A stretch of 45,806 bases of DNA from Gluconobacter thailandicus F149-1 = NBRC 100600. Lineage in GTDB: Bacteria > Pseudomonadota > Alphaproteobacteria > Acetobacterales > Acetobacteraceae. The DNA lies in the NCBI RefSeq assembly GCF_000964465.1, contig NZ_BANH01000001.1:1-45806 (forward strand). The letters are read 5' to 3'. The translations under genes were made by a program, and so were the position numbers. Positions 31,335-39,905 of this stretch are shown here, piece by piece (within the stretch, counting starts at the first letter, position 1; each line of letters opens with the position of its first letter). Below the pieces are notes generated by a model. The model was given only the letters and a program-made list of their open reading frames with translations. It made no database searches and was not told the DNA's origin.

Positions 31335-32506
31335 GTATCGAGAGCGTCTTCCGTCGCAATGCGGATCCGGTAACCAATATGCTTCTCAATATCGCGAAGG
31401 GACAGACGCTCATCGATATTGATGAGCGAGAAAGCAGCCCCTTTCTTACCCGCACGAGCCGTCCGTCCAATGCGGTGCACGTAAGCTTCGGGTGTCTCAG
31501 GCATATCCATGTTGATCACGAGATCCACATCGGAAATATCCAGCCCGCGGGACGCAATGTCCGTCGTAACCAGAACCGGCACGCGTCCCTGACGGAACAG
31601 ATCAAGCGCCTTGTTCCGCGCGCCCTGAGTACGGTCACCATGCAGAGTCTCAGACCTGATATTGTGCTTGCGCAGGATCCTCGCCAGCAAATCGACATTT
31701 GCCTTCGTACGGGTGAACACCATACTGCGGCCGGGAAAGCGTTGCAGGATACGTGCAACAGTCTCAGGCTTGTCTTCCTTTTCCACGAACATCGCACGCT
31801 GGCGGATCTTCTTGGGCGTAAAAGTCTCCGCAGCCACTTCGACGCGAACAGGATCACGCGTCACACGCTTGGCCAGATCCATAACTGGCTCAGGGAGCGT
31901 AGCGGAGCAGAAAACCGTCTGGGGCGGAACGTCCGGGAAGTAAGGCGTCAGAGCAGTCATGCTCTCCGAAAAATCTTCATCCAGAAGACGGTCAGCCTCA
32001 TCCAGAACAAGATATGTCAGATATTCAAGAACCAGTTCGCCCTGCGTGACGAGGTCCAGCAAACGACCATGCGTTGCGACAACGATATCAACGCCATCGA
32101 CAATGGAACGGACCTGCTGCTCACGTGATGTTCCGCCACAGATCACACGTGTCTTCAGGGAGAGGCGACGGCCGAGCTGGCGGCAGACCGCAGCTGTCTG
32201 GGCAGCCAGTTCACGGGTCGGCTCCAGAATCAGGGCACGCGGGCCATGGACACTCTCACCCTTGGACAGGATCTGAAGCATGGGGAGAACAAAAGCAGCC
32301 GTTTTGCCGCTTCCCGTCTGGGATGCGACAAGAACATCCCGACCCTTCAGCAAAGGCGGAATTGCCTGAACCTGAATCGTGCTGGGCCGCTTGTGTCCCA
32401 CCTGTTCCAGCGTAGCCAGAAGAGGAGAGATCAGACCAAATGCGGCAAAGCCGTTAGGAGCGTCGGTCGAAGGTGTGTCAGTCGAGGGTGTTTCAGGCAT
32501 CGTCAT
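31331..32506 (-). CDS. DEAD-box ATP-dependent RNA helicase (RhlE-like)
   Basis: 391 residues: Q motif (GFAAFGLISP...RPSTIQVQAIP), Walker A ASQTGSGKTAAF, PTRELAAQ, DEAD box VLDEADRLLD, motif III SATLPEP, and the C-terminal domain with TDIASRGLDI and HRIGRTARAG. Function is RNA unwinding in ribosome assembly or mRNA decay. The short C-terminus (ending RIATEDALDT) lacks the basic tail common in RhlE and DeaD. The ATG ending at 32506 with AAGAAG upstream is preferred over longer frames. It is inserted in opposite orientation between glycan genes. Confidence 0.93.
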   Translation of the reverse strand: MTMPETPSTDTPSTDAPNGFAAFGLISPLLATLEQVGHKRPSTIQVQAIPPLLKGRDVLVASQTGSGKTAAFVLPMLQILSKGESVHGPRALILEPTRELAAQTAAVCRQLGRRLSLKTRVICGGTSREQQVRSIVDGVDIVVATHGRLLDLVTQGELVLEYLTYLVLDEADRLLDEDFSESMTALTPYFPDVPPQTVFCSATLPEPVMDLAKRVTRDPVRVEVAAETFTPKKIRQRAMFVEKEDKPETVARILQRFPGRSMVFTRTKANVDLLARILRKHNIRSETLHGDRTQGARNKALDLFRQGRVPVLVTTDIASRGLDISDVDLVINMDMPETPEAYVHRIGRTARAGKKGAAFSLINIDERLSLRDIEKHIGYRIRIATEDALDT

Positions 32507-32567
32507 ATGCGCTTCTTGCCAAATTTCTTCCGTTTCGGGAAATAGCTCTTTTTTAAGGAGGCCCGCC

Positions 32568-33500
32568 ATGAAGGCGACAATCATCGCAGAAGACTTCGCC
32601 GGCATGCGAGCACAGGGGGCAGGCCTTGCCGAAAAGGCTGGTCTTGAGTGGGAGTTCCGCCCCGTCCTGATCCGCAAACCCTGGAACCATTTTCCTGCCC
32701 GCTACTGGCCGTCTCCTCTAAAGCGCATCGCGCCAATCAGCATTTCGCCCGACAGCCGGCTCATCATCAGCATTGGCGGAACGGGCGGGGTTGCCGGCGC
32801 GGCAGTTGCCAGACGGGAAGGGCTACCGGTCGTCCAGATCCAGAACCCCAGAACAGCACTGTCAAAGTTCGATCTCGTGATCGCAAATACCCATGATGGC
32901 ATCACCGGCGAGAATGTTTTGATTTCTCGCAATGCGCTGCATCCCGTAACGCCGCAGAAACTGGATGTCGCACGCGCCACGTGGGAAGGCCGCCTGAAAC
33001 AGGATGACAGACCCTTGCTGTCCATCCTGATCGGCGGAACGAATGGACGTTTTTCTCTTGGAGCCGCCGAAGCAGCAGAAATGGCTGATGGACTGATCGC
33101 TTTTGCCAGCCGCAATGGTATGCAGGCGGTGCTGACGCCATCCCGCAGGACGGATGCCGCCGCGCTTGCTGTCCTGAAGGAAAAGCTGATCCCGGCCGGA
33201 ATACGGATTCTTGAAGGGCAGGGCAGCGATAACCCTTATCTCGGGATGCTGGCCTGTGCGGACGTCATTGCGGTCACGACAGATAGTGTTTCGATGATTT
33301 CGGAAGCTGCGGCCACGACCGCACCGGTCATGATCCTGCCGCTTCCCGGAAAGTCCACCCGGATTGGCAGGTTTGTCGAAACCCTTCAGGACGCCGGGCG
33401 TATCCGGCCCTTCAGCCTCGACCTTGAACCCTGGTCCGTCCACCCGCTTGACGACACCCCTACTGCGGCGAGAGAAATGCGCCAACGACTGAAGCTCTGA
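32568..33500 (+). CDS. ELM1/DUF1022-family protein
   Basis: 310 residues resembling bacterial homologues of plant mitochondrial-fission ELM1. Motifs: KPWNHFPARYWP, SIGGTGGVAGAAVARREGLPVVQIQNPR, HDGITGENVLISRNALHPVT, SILIGGTNGRFSLG, and TTDSVSMISEAAATTAPVMILPL. The layout is GT-B-like, and a glycosyltransferase-type role in the envelope is possible but unproven. A strong ribosome site AAGGAGG sits 6 bases before the ATG. Divergent from the helicase; the next gene begins 11 bases downstream. Confidence 0.85.
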   Translation: MKATIIAEDFAGMRAQGAGLAEKAGLEWEFRPVLIRKPWNHFPARYWPSPLKRIAPISISPDSRLIISIGGTGGVAGAAVARREGLPVVQIQNPRTALSKFDLVIANTHDGITGENVLISRNALHPVTPQKLDVARATWEGRLKQDDRPLLSILIGGTNGRFSLGAAEAAEMADGLIAFASRNGMQAVLTPSRRTDAAALAVLKEKLIPAGIRILEGQGSDNPYLGMLACADVIAVTTDSVSMISEAAATTAPVMILPLPGKSTRIGRFVETLQDAGRIRPFSLDLEPWSVHPLDDTPTAAREMRQRLKL

Positions 33501-33511
33501 AAGGGCCCTCT

Positions 33512-35386
33512 ATGCTCGATATCCGCACGTTCGGTCCACAGGGTGGCAATGTGCTCTACAAGGCGCTGGCCCACCCGCTTGCCGCCGAAGCGCTGACGCG
33601 TATGGAGCAGGACTTCGCCGGGCAGAGTATCGCTCTTTATGATCCGGAAGATACGGTCCGGACGCTGGTGGCCCTTTATCCCGGCCTGCGCCCCTCCGTC
33701 GTTCTGGTTCACGATACGGAACAGGTCGGCCAGCCGGACGGGTTTGGCGGTGAGCGGAAAGCCCTCGTGGACCTGCCACATGTGGATGCGGACATTATCC
33801 TTGCGCTGTCTTTCGACGACGCAAAAATGCGGGGCCGCCTAGCGTCGCTTCTAAACGGTCGTGACCTTTATACCCTCGCTCCCGCACGCCTGCCGGACGA
33901 CATGATCGTTCGTGGCCGGCCATATCTCGACAAGCTCAATTTCGCGACAAATTTCGCATTTTTCCGCGATGACGACCGCTTTTCCACGCGGATCGTGACA
34001 GCAAACTACTGGTCCAATTATGGGACACAGAACCTGCGATACTGGCTGCGTCTCTATGACGGAACAGGTCAGATCATCGCCCAGTGGGAACAGCCGGTTG
34101 AACATGCAGGCGCTGGCATCACCATCGACAGTGCGGATGTCCGCAAGCGCTTCGGTTTGCCTGCTTTCATGGGGCAGCTATTCATTCACGTCATCGGTGC
34201 CCGCGGACATGACGTCGTGAAATATGCGCTCGACATGTGGGGCAAGAACGGCGATCCGAGCCTCTCCGTCACACATGATGCCAACGCCTGGCCATCCGTG
34301 CGGTATGCGACACTTCCTGCTCCCGAAGCCGATGAAACCCTGACGGTCTGGGTTCAGAACAGCCACGCCACGACCATTCCGGCGGGTGCCATTACGTTCA
34401 ATCCAATGGGCGTGGACGATCATCGGAGCGTAGATCATGCGATCGGGCCATTTGAGACAGTGGCCGTCAATGTCGGAGCCCTTTTCCCGGATCTGGCTTG
34501 GCCATCCCAGCTTGAAATGCGTTCAGGCCGTCATCTGGTACGGCCTCGCTATGAAATTGAGCAGCGTGGCCGGACGCGTATTGCTCATCTGAACGTTGAG
34601 CGGGACAATATTCGCCCAGACCCGGCTATCCGGAACTTCGCCCCATCGCTGGGCCGGGGATTCCTTCTACCATTCCCCATTCTGGACCCGGCAAAGTTCG
34701 AGAGCTTCGTTCAACCCAACCCAATGTCCGAAGCTCTGGAAACACTGCCTGTCCGGCTGGATATTTTCGACGAAACCGGTCAGCCCGTCGGCTCGCATTT
34801 CCTCGGCAATCTACCCCGCGATCATTCTACGGCGATTGCCCTTCATGACCTGACCGATCGTCCAGGCCACGCAGATCTTGTCTATGATTTCCGTGATGGC
34901 GGGGAGGCTGACGGCTGGCTTCACGCCCTGATGCGCTATCGCAACCGCAATACGGATCATGCCGCCGAAACCAGCTTTGGCGCCCACATCTTCAACACAC
35001 TAATGACGTGGCGTTCCGAGCCACAGTCCTATTCCGGGCCACCGCCGGGCCTGACGACCCGACTGTTCCTCAAGCTCGGCCATGATGCACTGCGGAGTTT
35101 CTGCTGCCTGATTCATCCAGCCTCCATCGAAGGCACAAGCCCATCCGAGACGGTATTGCTGCTCTATGCCGCAGATGGGCATCTCATCGCTGAGACCACC
35201 ATTCACATCCAGCCATCAGGCTCCTTCATGGTGCGTCCACACGAACTTTTCGAAGGCGCGCATCTGGAGCAGGCCGGTGTTGGCGGATATGTTCTGATCC
35301 GCGATCTGACGTGCAGATTGTTCGGCTATCACGGTCTCGAAAACGACGAGGGCGGCTTCTCCCTCGATCACATGTTCGGGTTCTGA
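33512..35386 (+). CDS. Uncharacterised 624-residue protein with repeated beta modules
   Basis: No family is recognised. Residues ~10-115 alternate beta/alpha and look Rossmann-like (QSIALYDPEDTVRTLV, then PSVVLVHDT, DADIILALSFDD). From ~164 on, four stretches share a pattern of a strand with (D/A)xxG, a Pro/charged turn, then a phi-x-phi strand: about 164-248 (YWLRLYDGTGQII), 280-350 (TVWVQNSHATTIPAG), 412-468 (VRLDIFDETGQPV) and 547-611 (LLLYAADGHLIAE). There is no signal peptide or membrane segment, so it is probably cytoplasmic. It is 11 bases after the ELM1 gene, thus probably cotranscribed, and its end overlaps the convergent acyltransferase by 19 bases. Confidence 0.85.
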   Translation: MLDIRTFGPQGGNVLYKALAHPLAAEALTRMEQDFAGQSIALYDPEDTVRTLVALYPGLRPSVVLVHDTEQVGQPDGFGGERKALVDLPHVDADIILALSFDDAKMRGRLASLLNGRDLYTLAPARLPDDMIVRGRPYLDKLNFATNFAFFRDDDRFSTRIVTANYWSNYGTQNLRYWLRLYDGTGQIIAQWEQPVEHAGAGITIDSADVRKRFGLPAFMGQLFIHVIGARGHDVVKYALDMWGKNGDPSLSVTHDANAWPSVRYATLPAPEADETLTVWVQNSHATTIPAGAITFNPMGVDDHRSVDHAIGPFETVAVNVGALFPDLAWPSQLEMRSGRHLVRPRYEIEQRGRTRIAHLNVERDNIRPDPAIRNFAPSLGRGFLLPFPILDPAKFESFVQPNPMSEALETLPVRLDIFDETGQPVGSHFLGNLPRDHSTAIALHDLTDRPGHADLVYDFRDGGEADGWLHALMRYRNRNTDHAAETSFGAHIFNTLMTWRSEPQSYSGPPPGLTTRLFLKLGHDALRSFCCLIHPASIEGTSPSETVLLLYAADGHLIAETTIHIQPSGSFMVRPHELFEGAHLEQAGVGGYVLIRDLTCRLFGYHGLENDEGGFSLDHMFGF

Positions 35387-36492
35387 ACCAGCACCGTCCG
35401 CCGGAACCGGGAGGCCACTTCCCGGTCCAGCAGGAAGGCAACCGGGCGGGAGAAGAAACGGGACACGACTTCTCCCAGCCCCCAGATCAGCACCAGACAG
35501 ATCGGATAGACGATCCAGCCCATGCTTTGTGGCCAATGGTTGTGTTTCCAGATCCGCACAGCGGCCATGACAACGAACATGTGGGTCAGATAGATTTCAT
35601 AGGACAACTGCCCTATCCGGCGGACCCACCAGCTTCCTGAGCCTCCTTCAAAAGACCGCCAGCCGCAGGCCAGAACCAGCATGGCGATGCCGGCGTAGAA
35701 GATGGCGATCAGACCATTCGGCAGCAGGTGCCACAAGGACATCGGGCCCCCCATCTCCGCCAACATCATCAGTAAGCCGACAGCCCCCATGACAACCGGC
35801 CAGTGCCCTCGAGGCCGATAGTTGGCAGCGACGATTGCCATGAGCACACCCATTGCAATGGTTCCGACGCCAGTCAACGTCGCCTGTTCTCGCCAGATTT
35901 CGTTACCATGCAATGTTGCACGGTAGATCGGCGCGGTAATGGCGAGAGCAACAAGGAGCCCCACCCGAATGCGACTGTTCAGGCGACAGAAGAACGGGAA
36001 GAACAGATAGAACAACTCTTCAATCGAGAGCGACCAAAGCACGGTCCAGCCTGCCACGCTCCAGCCATGCCGTGCCTGCCAGACATTAAAGTACAGACCG
36101 AACGCAGCCATTGCCGCACCGGAAAAGGTCTGACCCGGCTTAACGAAGCGATAGTCCTCGAAACCGATATAATCAAGCAGCCCCAACACTGTGACCAGCG
36201 CCACAAGGCATGGCAGAATACGTGCGGCTCGATGAGCAATAAAGGGCAGGGGCTGGATCTGATCCAGCGACCCAAATCTCTGAATGACGCGCGATGCAAT
36301 AAGGAAGCCCGACAGCACAAAAAAGATGCTGACAGCCTCACCACCATTATAATTCATGCCGACCAAAAGCCAGTGCGGCAGAACATTCCCTAGTACCGTA
36401 TGAGCAAGGGGAATACGGATCCCGAGATGGTTGCCAAGCACGAGAAGGATTGCAGCACCGCGCATACAATCCAGAGCCGCATTCCGTTTCAT
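35368..36492 (-). CDS. Membrane acyltransferase (Acyltransferase 3 / OafA-YrhL family)
   Basis: 374 residues with about ten membrane helices. The family signature is at the N-terminus: RNAALDCMRGAAILLVLGNHLG with the conserved His, then FFVLSGFLIASR and YLFFPFF. Such proteins O-acylate lipopolysaccharide, peptidoglycan or exopolysaccharide sugars across the membrane. The ATG ending at 36492 has AGGGG six bases upstream; the ATG two codons earlier abuts it. Context (glycosyltransferases, ELM1) fits modification of a surface glycan; the substrate is unknown. Confidence 0.92.
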   Translation of the reverse strand: MKRNAALDCMRGAAILLVLGNHLGIRIPLAHTVLGNVLPHWLLVGMNYNGGEAVSIFFVLSGFLIASRVIQRFGSLDQIQPLPFIAHRAARILPCLVALVTVLGLLDYIGFEDYRFVKPGQTFSGAAMAAFGLYFNVWQARHGWSVAGWTVLWSLSIEELFYLFFPFFCRLNSRIRVGLLVALAITAPIYRATLHGNEIWREQATLTGVGTIAMGVLMAIVAANYRPRGHWPVVMGAVGLLMMLAEMGGPMSLWHLLPNGLIAIFYAGIAMLVLACGWRSFEGGSGSWWVRRIGQLSYEIYLTHMFVVMAAVRIWKHNHWPQSMGWIVYPICLVLIWGLGEVVSRFFSRPVAFLLDREVASRFRRTVLVQNPNM

Positions 36493-36571
36493 TGCCATCC
36501 CCTGTCAGACAAAGTGTTTCTGAAGACGCAATGAGTTCAAAGAAAGGCGAGGGGATGGCGAAAAAAGCGTC

Positions 36572-36598
36572 TTGTCAGGGAGTTGGCCCACTGATAAA
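36572..36598 (+). promoter_or_regulatory. Likely promoter of tRNA-Val(CAC)
   Basis: TTGTCA at 36572-36577 and GATAAA at 36593-36598 (15-base spacer; ATAAAA one base on gives 16) lie 17 bases before the mature tRNA. The other tRNA-Val also has TTGTCA upstream (44854-44859). Confidence 0.5.
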
Positions 36599-36607
36599 AG
36601 CCCGTCC

Positions 36608-36695
36608 ATCGAATGGGCGCGTAGCTCAGCGGTAGAGCACTCCCTTCACACGGGAGGGGTCACAGGTTCAATCCCTGTCGTGCCCACCATTCGAT
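36608..36695 (+). repeat. Inverted repeat flanking tRNA-Val(CAC)
   Basis: ATCGAATGG (36608-36616) and CCATTCGAT (36687-36695) are perfect reverse complements at the tRNA ends. They could extend the acceptor-stem region in the precursor and guide end processing. Confidence 0.6.
36615..36689 (+). tRNA. tRNA-Val (anticodon CAC)
   Basis: 75 bases. Acceptor GGGCGCG pairs with CGTGCCC, and the gene encodes ACCA at its 3' end. The D arm has GCTCAGCGGTAGAGC. The anticodon stem CTCCC/GGGAG holds loop TTCACAC, so the anticodon is CAC. The T arm is CAGGTTCAATCCCTG. It reads GUG codons. Confidence 0.96.
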
Positions 36696-36946
36696 CTTCC
36701 TGAAAATCTACAGCACTCTTCCAGAAATCCCAATTTCCGAGCTGTATCAATAGAAAACTTCAGGCCTTAAGTTGCTATAGATACAGAAATGTCTGTGGGC
36801 TGCATTATTACATATATTTGCAGACGCCCGCACAGAGGGCTCTTTTTAGGTATTTTTCTGCGTCTCTACGAGCTCGTTTCTTTTTGTTTCAATATTGCCA
36901 TGATCTTACTGTTTCAATCCTGCGTTACGAACAGCAGGAGGGATAT

Positions 36947-37168
36947 ATGAACAAAATCATTAAAATTGGCACAGGCATCAGTCTGGCCCTCGCTCTGTCC
37001 GCATGCTGGGGGCCTGGTCCCGATGGTATGGGGCGCGGTGGACATCACGGTCATCATGGTGGTGGCCAGGGTGGCCCAGGCGGTTATAGCCAAGGTGGTG
37101 GCAGAGGCGGCGGCCCAGGCGGCAATATGGGCGGCATGGGCAACGGCGGCCCTGGAGGGAGAATGTGA
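36947..37168 (+). CDS. Small Gly/His-rich lipoprotein
   Basis: 73 residues. MNKIIKIGTGISLALALSAC is a lipoprotein signal with lipobox LSAC (Cys20). The remainder is Gly-rich low complexity with a His cluster (GGHHGHHGGG) and Met-containing repeats (GGNMGGMGNGG), suggesting surface or periplasmic metal binding. Ribosome site AGGAGGG lies about 6 bases before the ATG. The 257 bases between the tRNA and this gene are AT-rich and hold no ORF; they must contain its promoter. Confidence 0.78.
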   Translation: MNKIIKIGTGISLALALSACWGPGPDGMGRGGHHGHHGGGQGGPGGYSQGGGRGGGPGGNMGGMGNGGPGGRM

Positions 37169-37174
37169 TTTGGG

Positions 37175-37200
37175 AACCCGGCTCAGGCCGGGTTTTCTTT
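37175..37200 (+). terminator. Intrinsic terminator after the Gly/His lipoprotein gene
   Basis: An 8-base stem AACCCGGC (37175-37182) and GCCGGGTT (37187-37194) with a TCAG tetraloop, then TTCTTTT. It starts 6 bases after the stop codon. Confidence 0.92.
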
Positions 37201-37443
37201 TGCCTTGCCAGTAAGCGGTTCCGAGAATCGTAGCTTGCGTAGTCACGCCTTCTCAAACACCCGATCGCGGCATGTCAAAAGCAGCTTCAAGCAAGGCTGA
37301 GATGGCATTCTTGAAACAATATTTTCCTCTGATGAAAGAGGCTGGGCAGTGAGACCTAGCTGAACTATCTGGCTCGAATTCCCATAAATCTGCTCCACTG
37401 CGACAGACGGGAATTTTCTGATGAACGGCTGGATTTTCCGAAT

Positions 37444-38058
37444 ATGACTTCGCCATACGGGCCTGGCCTGCGCCATTCTCACGCAGAAGATGTCTACGCC
37501 TTTCTGATCGGCTGTTCCCTGATTGTCATGGGCCTGATGTGTCTTCACAAAGCAGGCCTGGTCACAGGGGGCGTGGCGGGCATTGCCCTGCTGCTGTCTT
37601 ACCTGGTGCCCCTGACGCCCGGAAATCTTTTCACACTCATCAACATTCCATTTCTTCTGTTTGCCATCAGAGCGATGGGACCGCAGTTCGCGCTCAAGAC
37701 AACCATTGCGAGCTTCGGCATCACGGCATTCGCCAGCGTGCTTCCAAGCGTTATGAACCTGTCATACGTTGAGCCGCTCTTTGCGGCCCTGTTCGGAGGG
37801 ACAGTCATCGGCATGGGCATTCTGTCTCTGGCACGTCATCAGGCAGGCGTAGGTGGAACGGGCGTCATGACCCTCTGGCTCCAGAAAAGTCGGGGGATCA
37901 ATGCAGGACGGGTCCAGATCATGATTGATGCTGCCATTGTGGCAACATCTGCTTTCTTCCTTCCCTGGGAAAAAGCATTGCTCTCCGCCCTTAGCGCTTT
38001 GGCCATGAGCAGCGTTCTGATGGTGTTTCACAGGCCGGGCCGTTATATTGGGCACTAG
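37444..38058 (+). CDS. YitT/DUF161-type membrane protein
   Basis: 204 residues with five to six hydrophobic helices. The pattern CLHKAGLVTGGVAGIALLLSYL resembles the YitT family, and a second Gly-rich motif QAGVGGTGVMTLWLQK follows. The family is widespread and its function is not established. The 243 bases before it (37201-37443) hold nothing recognised beyond a possible promoter. It converges on the GGDEF gene with a 17-base gap. Confidence 0.82.
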   Translation: MTSPYGPGLRHSHAEDVYAFLIGCSLIVMGLMCLHKAGLVTGGVAGIALLLSYLVPLTPGNLFTLINIPFLLFAIRAMGPQFALKTTIASFGITAFASVLPSVMNLSYVEPLFAALFGGTVIGMGILSLARHQAGVGGTGVMTLWLQKSRGINAGRVQIMIDAAIVATSAFFLPWEKALLSALSALAMSSVLMVFHRPGRYIGH

Positions 38059-38075
38059 GCCGGAAACAATCGTCC

Positions 38076-39521
38076 TTAAAGGACTGCGGACGGATTCATT
38101 TTGCCTTGCCCGGACAAGAATGGCGAAAGTTCAACCCGATTTCGTCCGTTAGCCTTTGCCTGATAGAGAGCCGCGTCCGCCTGCGCCAAAAGAACACGAA
38201 GTCTCACATCATCCGCAAACGGATGGTATGCCAAACCGATGCTAACCGTCATCTGAATGAAAATGTCTTCATTCAGCGGAATGGATATTTTCTCGACAGC
38301 GAGCCTGATCTTTTCAGCAAAACAAACCGCCTCTTCCAAGGTCAGACCCGATAGGGTGAGAGCAAACTCTTCTCCTCCAAGACGCCCACAGATCTGCCCC
38401 TCCGAGAGGAGGCTAGACATCGCCTCTGCAACCGCCACCAGAGCACTGTCACCAATAAAATGCCCGTACGTGTCATTGATCCTTTTGAAGTGATCAATAT
38501 CCAGCATGAGAATGGCAATACTTGGCGTATGACCCTGTTTTCCATTCTCAATAAAAGACAGGCTCTGCTCCAGATACGCCTGCCGGCTCAGAACTTTCGT
38601 CAGACTATCCCATGTAACTGACTGGTTAAGACGCTCTACAAGAGCTCGCTGCGTTGTCATAATGGCGGTTACGGTCAATGGTCCCAGAACCAGAAAAGAT
38701 AACCCCAGGCGAAAAGAGACAATCACGCCTGTCCGCTGGTTCATCTGGTCAAAATGCAGAATTCCCGTTTCGACCATACCCATGACTGTTGCATTGAAAA
38801 CAAGCACAATGAGACAAAGCGGCAGAACCGTATAGCTCAAGGCACACCACAAAAGTGCAGGAACCGGAAACGCTATGGCGCCAGGACCACCCGTAATGGC
38901 GGCAAGGCCCACTGAGGCGGCCAGGCTGCCTGCAGGGGCAATATTCACCTTCCAGATATTAAAAATACTGCGCCAGTGAGAGAGACGCTGTTTGGAAAAC
39001 CATTCCCAGCCGGCAAAACACACAGGCAGAAGAACAAGATGTCGATTGAGTTCACTGCTGAACCACAGGATGAAGCGGCTCCACGCCGTACTCCCGGGAA
39101 TGGGCTTGGAAAGACCCGTTCCGACCAAGGCAGATGCTCCCGCCGCACCACTACAGATAAGCAGAAGGTAAAGAACAGACTTAGGACCGATAAGCCCTTC
39201 ATTGTCCCGCTTCAAAGCCTTGAAGAGTATATAGCCGACACCCACACCCGCCAGATTGGCAGCTCCAAGCCAGACATTGATTATAAGGGTGTCATTCATC
39301 ACCCAGCCTGCCAGAAAATAGCCGGTACAGGCCCCAAGCCAGCCAGACGCTCTGGCAAATCGGGAATAGGTAATCATGAGCCAGAGAAGCAGGGCATTAG
39401 CAGGCCATATCTGCGCAAGCTGACCAAAGTGTCTGGAATAAATGCCTGTTACTGCTGCAAAAAACACAACCCCCGCAACGACAAGTGCAGGAAAGTAATT
39501 TTTTGCGATACGGGAAAACAT
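38076..39521 (-). CDS. Membrane diguanylate cyclase, MASE1-like sensor plus GGDEF
   Basis: 481 residues. The first ~300 form about eight membrane helices resembling a MASE1 sensor (IWPANALLLWLMITYSRFAR, then VWLGAANLAGVGVGYILF). The C-terminal GGDEF domain (about 315-475) has LTKVLSRQAYLEQSL, MLDIDHFKRINDTYGH, the active site RLGGEEF (GGEEF at 382-386) and VSIGLAYH. It should make cyclic di-GMP. No RxxD inhibitory site is seen five residues before GGEEF (SEGQICG), so product inhibition at that site is probably missing. Confidence 0.92.
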   Translation of the reverse strand: MFSRIAKNYFPALVVAGVVFFAAVTGIYSRHFGQLAQIWPANALLLWLMITYSRFARASGWLGACTGYFLAGWVMNDTLIINVWLGAANLAGVGVGYILFKALKRDNEGLIGPKSVLYLLLICSGAAGASALVGTGLSKPIPGSTAWSRFILWFSSELNRHLVLLPVCFAGWEWFSKQRLSHWRSIFNIWKVNIAPAGSLAASVGLAAITGGPGAIAFPVPALLWCALSYTVLPLCLIVLVFNATVMGMVETGILHFDQMNQRTGVIVSFRLGLSFLVLGPLTVTAIMTTQRALVERLNQSVTWDSLTKVLSRQAYLEQSLSFIENGKQGHTPSIAILMLDIDHFKRINDTYGHFIGDSALVAVAEAMSSLLSEGQICGRLGGEEFALTLSGLTLEEAVCFAEKIRLAVEKISIPLNEDIFIQMTVSIGLAYHPFADDVRLRVLLAQADAALYQAKANGRNRVELSPFLSGQGKMNPSAVL

Positions 39522-39905
39522 ATGATTCCGGATTATTCCTGGGATGGCGAGTAACAGACCCAGTAAAATCTGCCTCAGTAACTTGCTCTAAAACCTTAAA
39601 ATATTAACAAATCCTGAATAAGGATTCTCTCGTGCTTTATGGTAATTCAAGACGAAACAAAGACCTAAGAAGTAAATCGTAACAAACAGTGCATAATTTC
39701 ATAAGGCCTGTATAGCCAGATGCAAAGACATATTCCGTTTTCTTTTGCTCCACCTAATCAGGAGCTGACTGAACGGATACATATCACTCCAAATGTAATC
39801 AAGAAAATGTGAGCGTCGTAAACCTGTTTTTGCCACGGCAACGTCAAACTCCCTGCGTTTCCTACAGCACCTCTAAAGCTCAAAACGGGCAAAAAGGAGA
39901 CGGCC
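39522..39905. other. AT-rich intergenic region before the MFS transporter
   Basis: 384 bases between the divergent GGDEF and MFS genes. The first ~280 are clearly more AT-rich than the flanks. Small inverted repeats are present: AATCCT/AGGATT (39610-39615, 39621-39626) and TTGCC/GGCAA (39830-39834, 39837-39841), the latter a possible operator. AAGGAG at about 39894-39899 is the ribosome site of the next gene. No convincing ORF or RNA gene. Confidence 0.6.
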
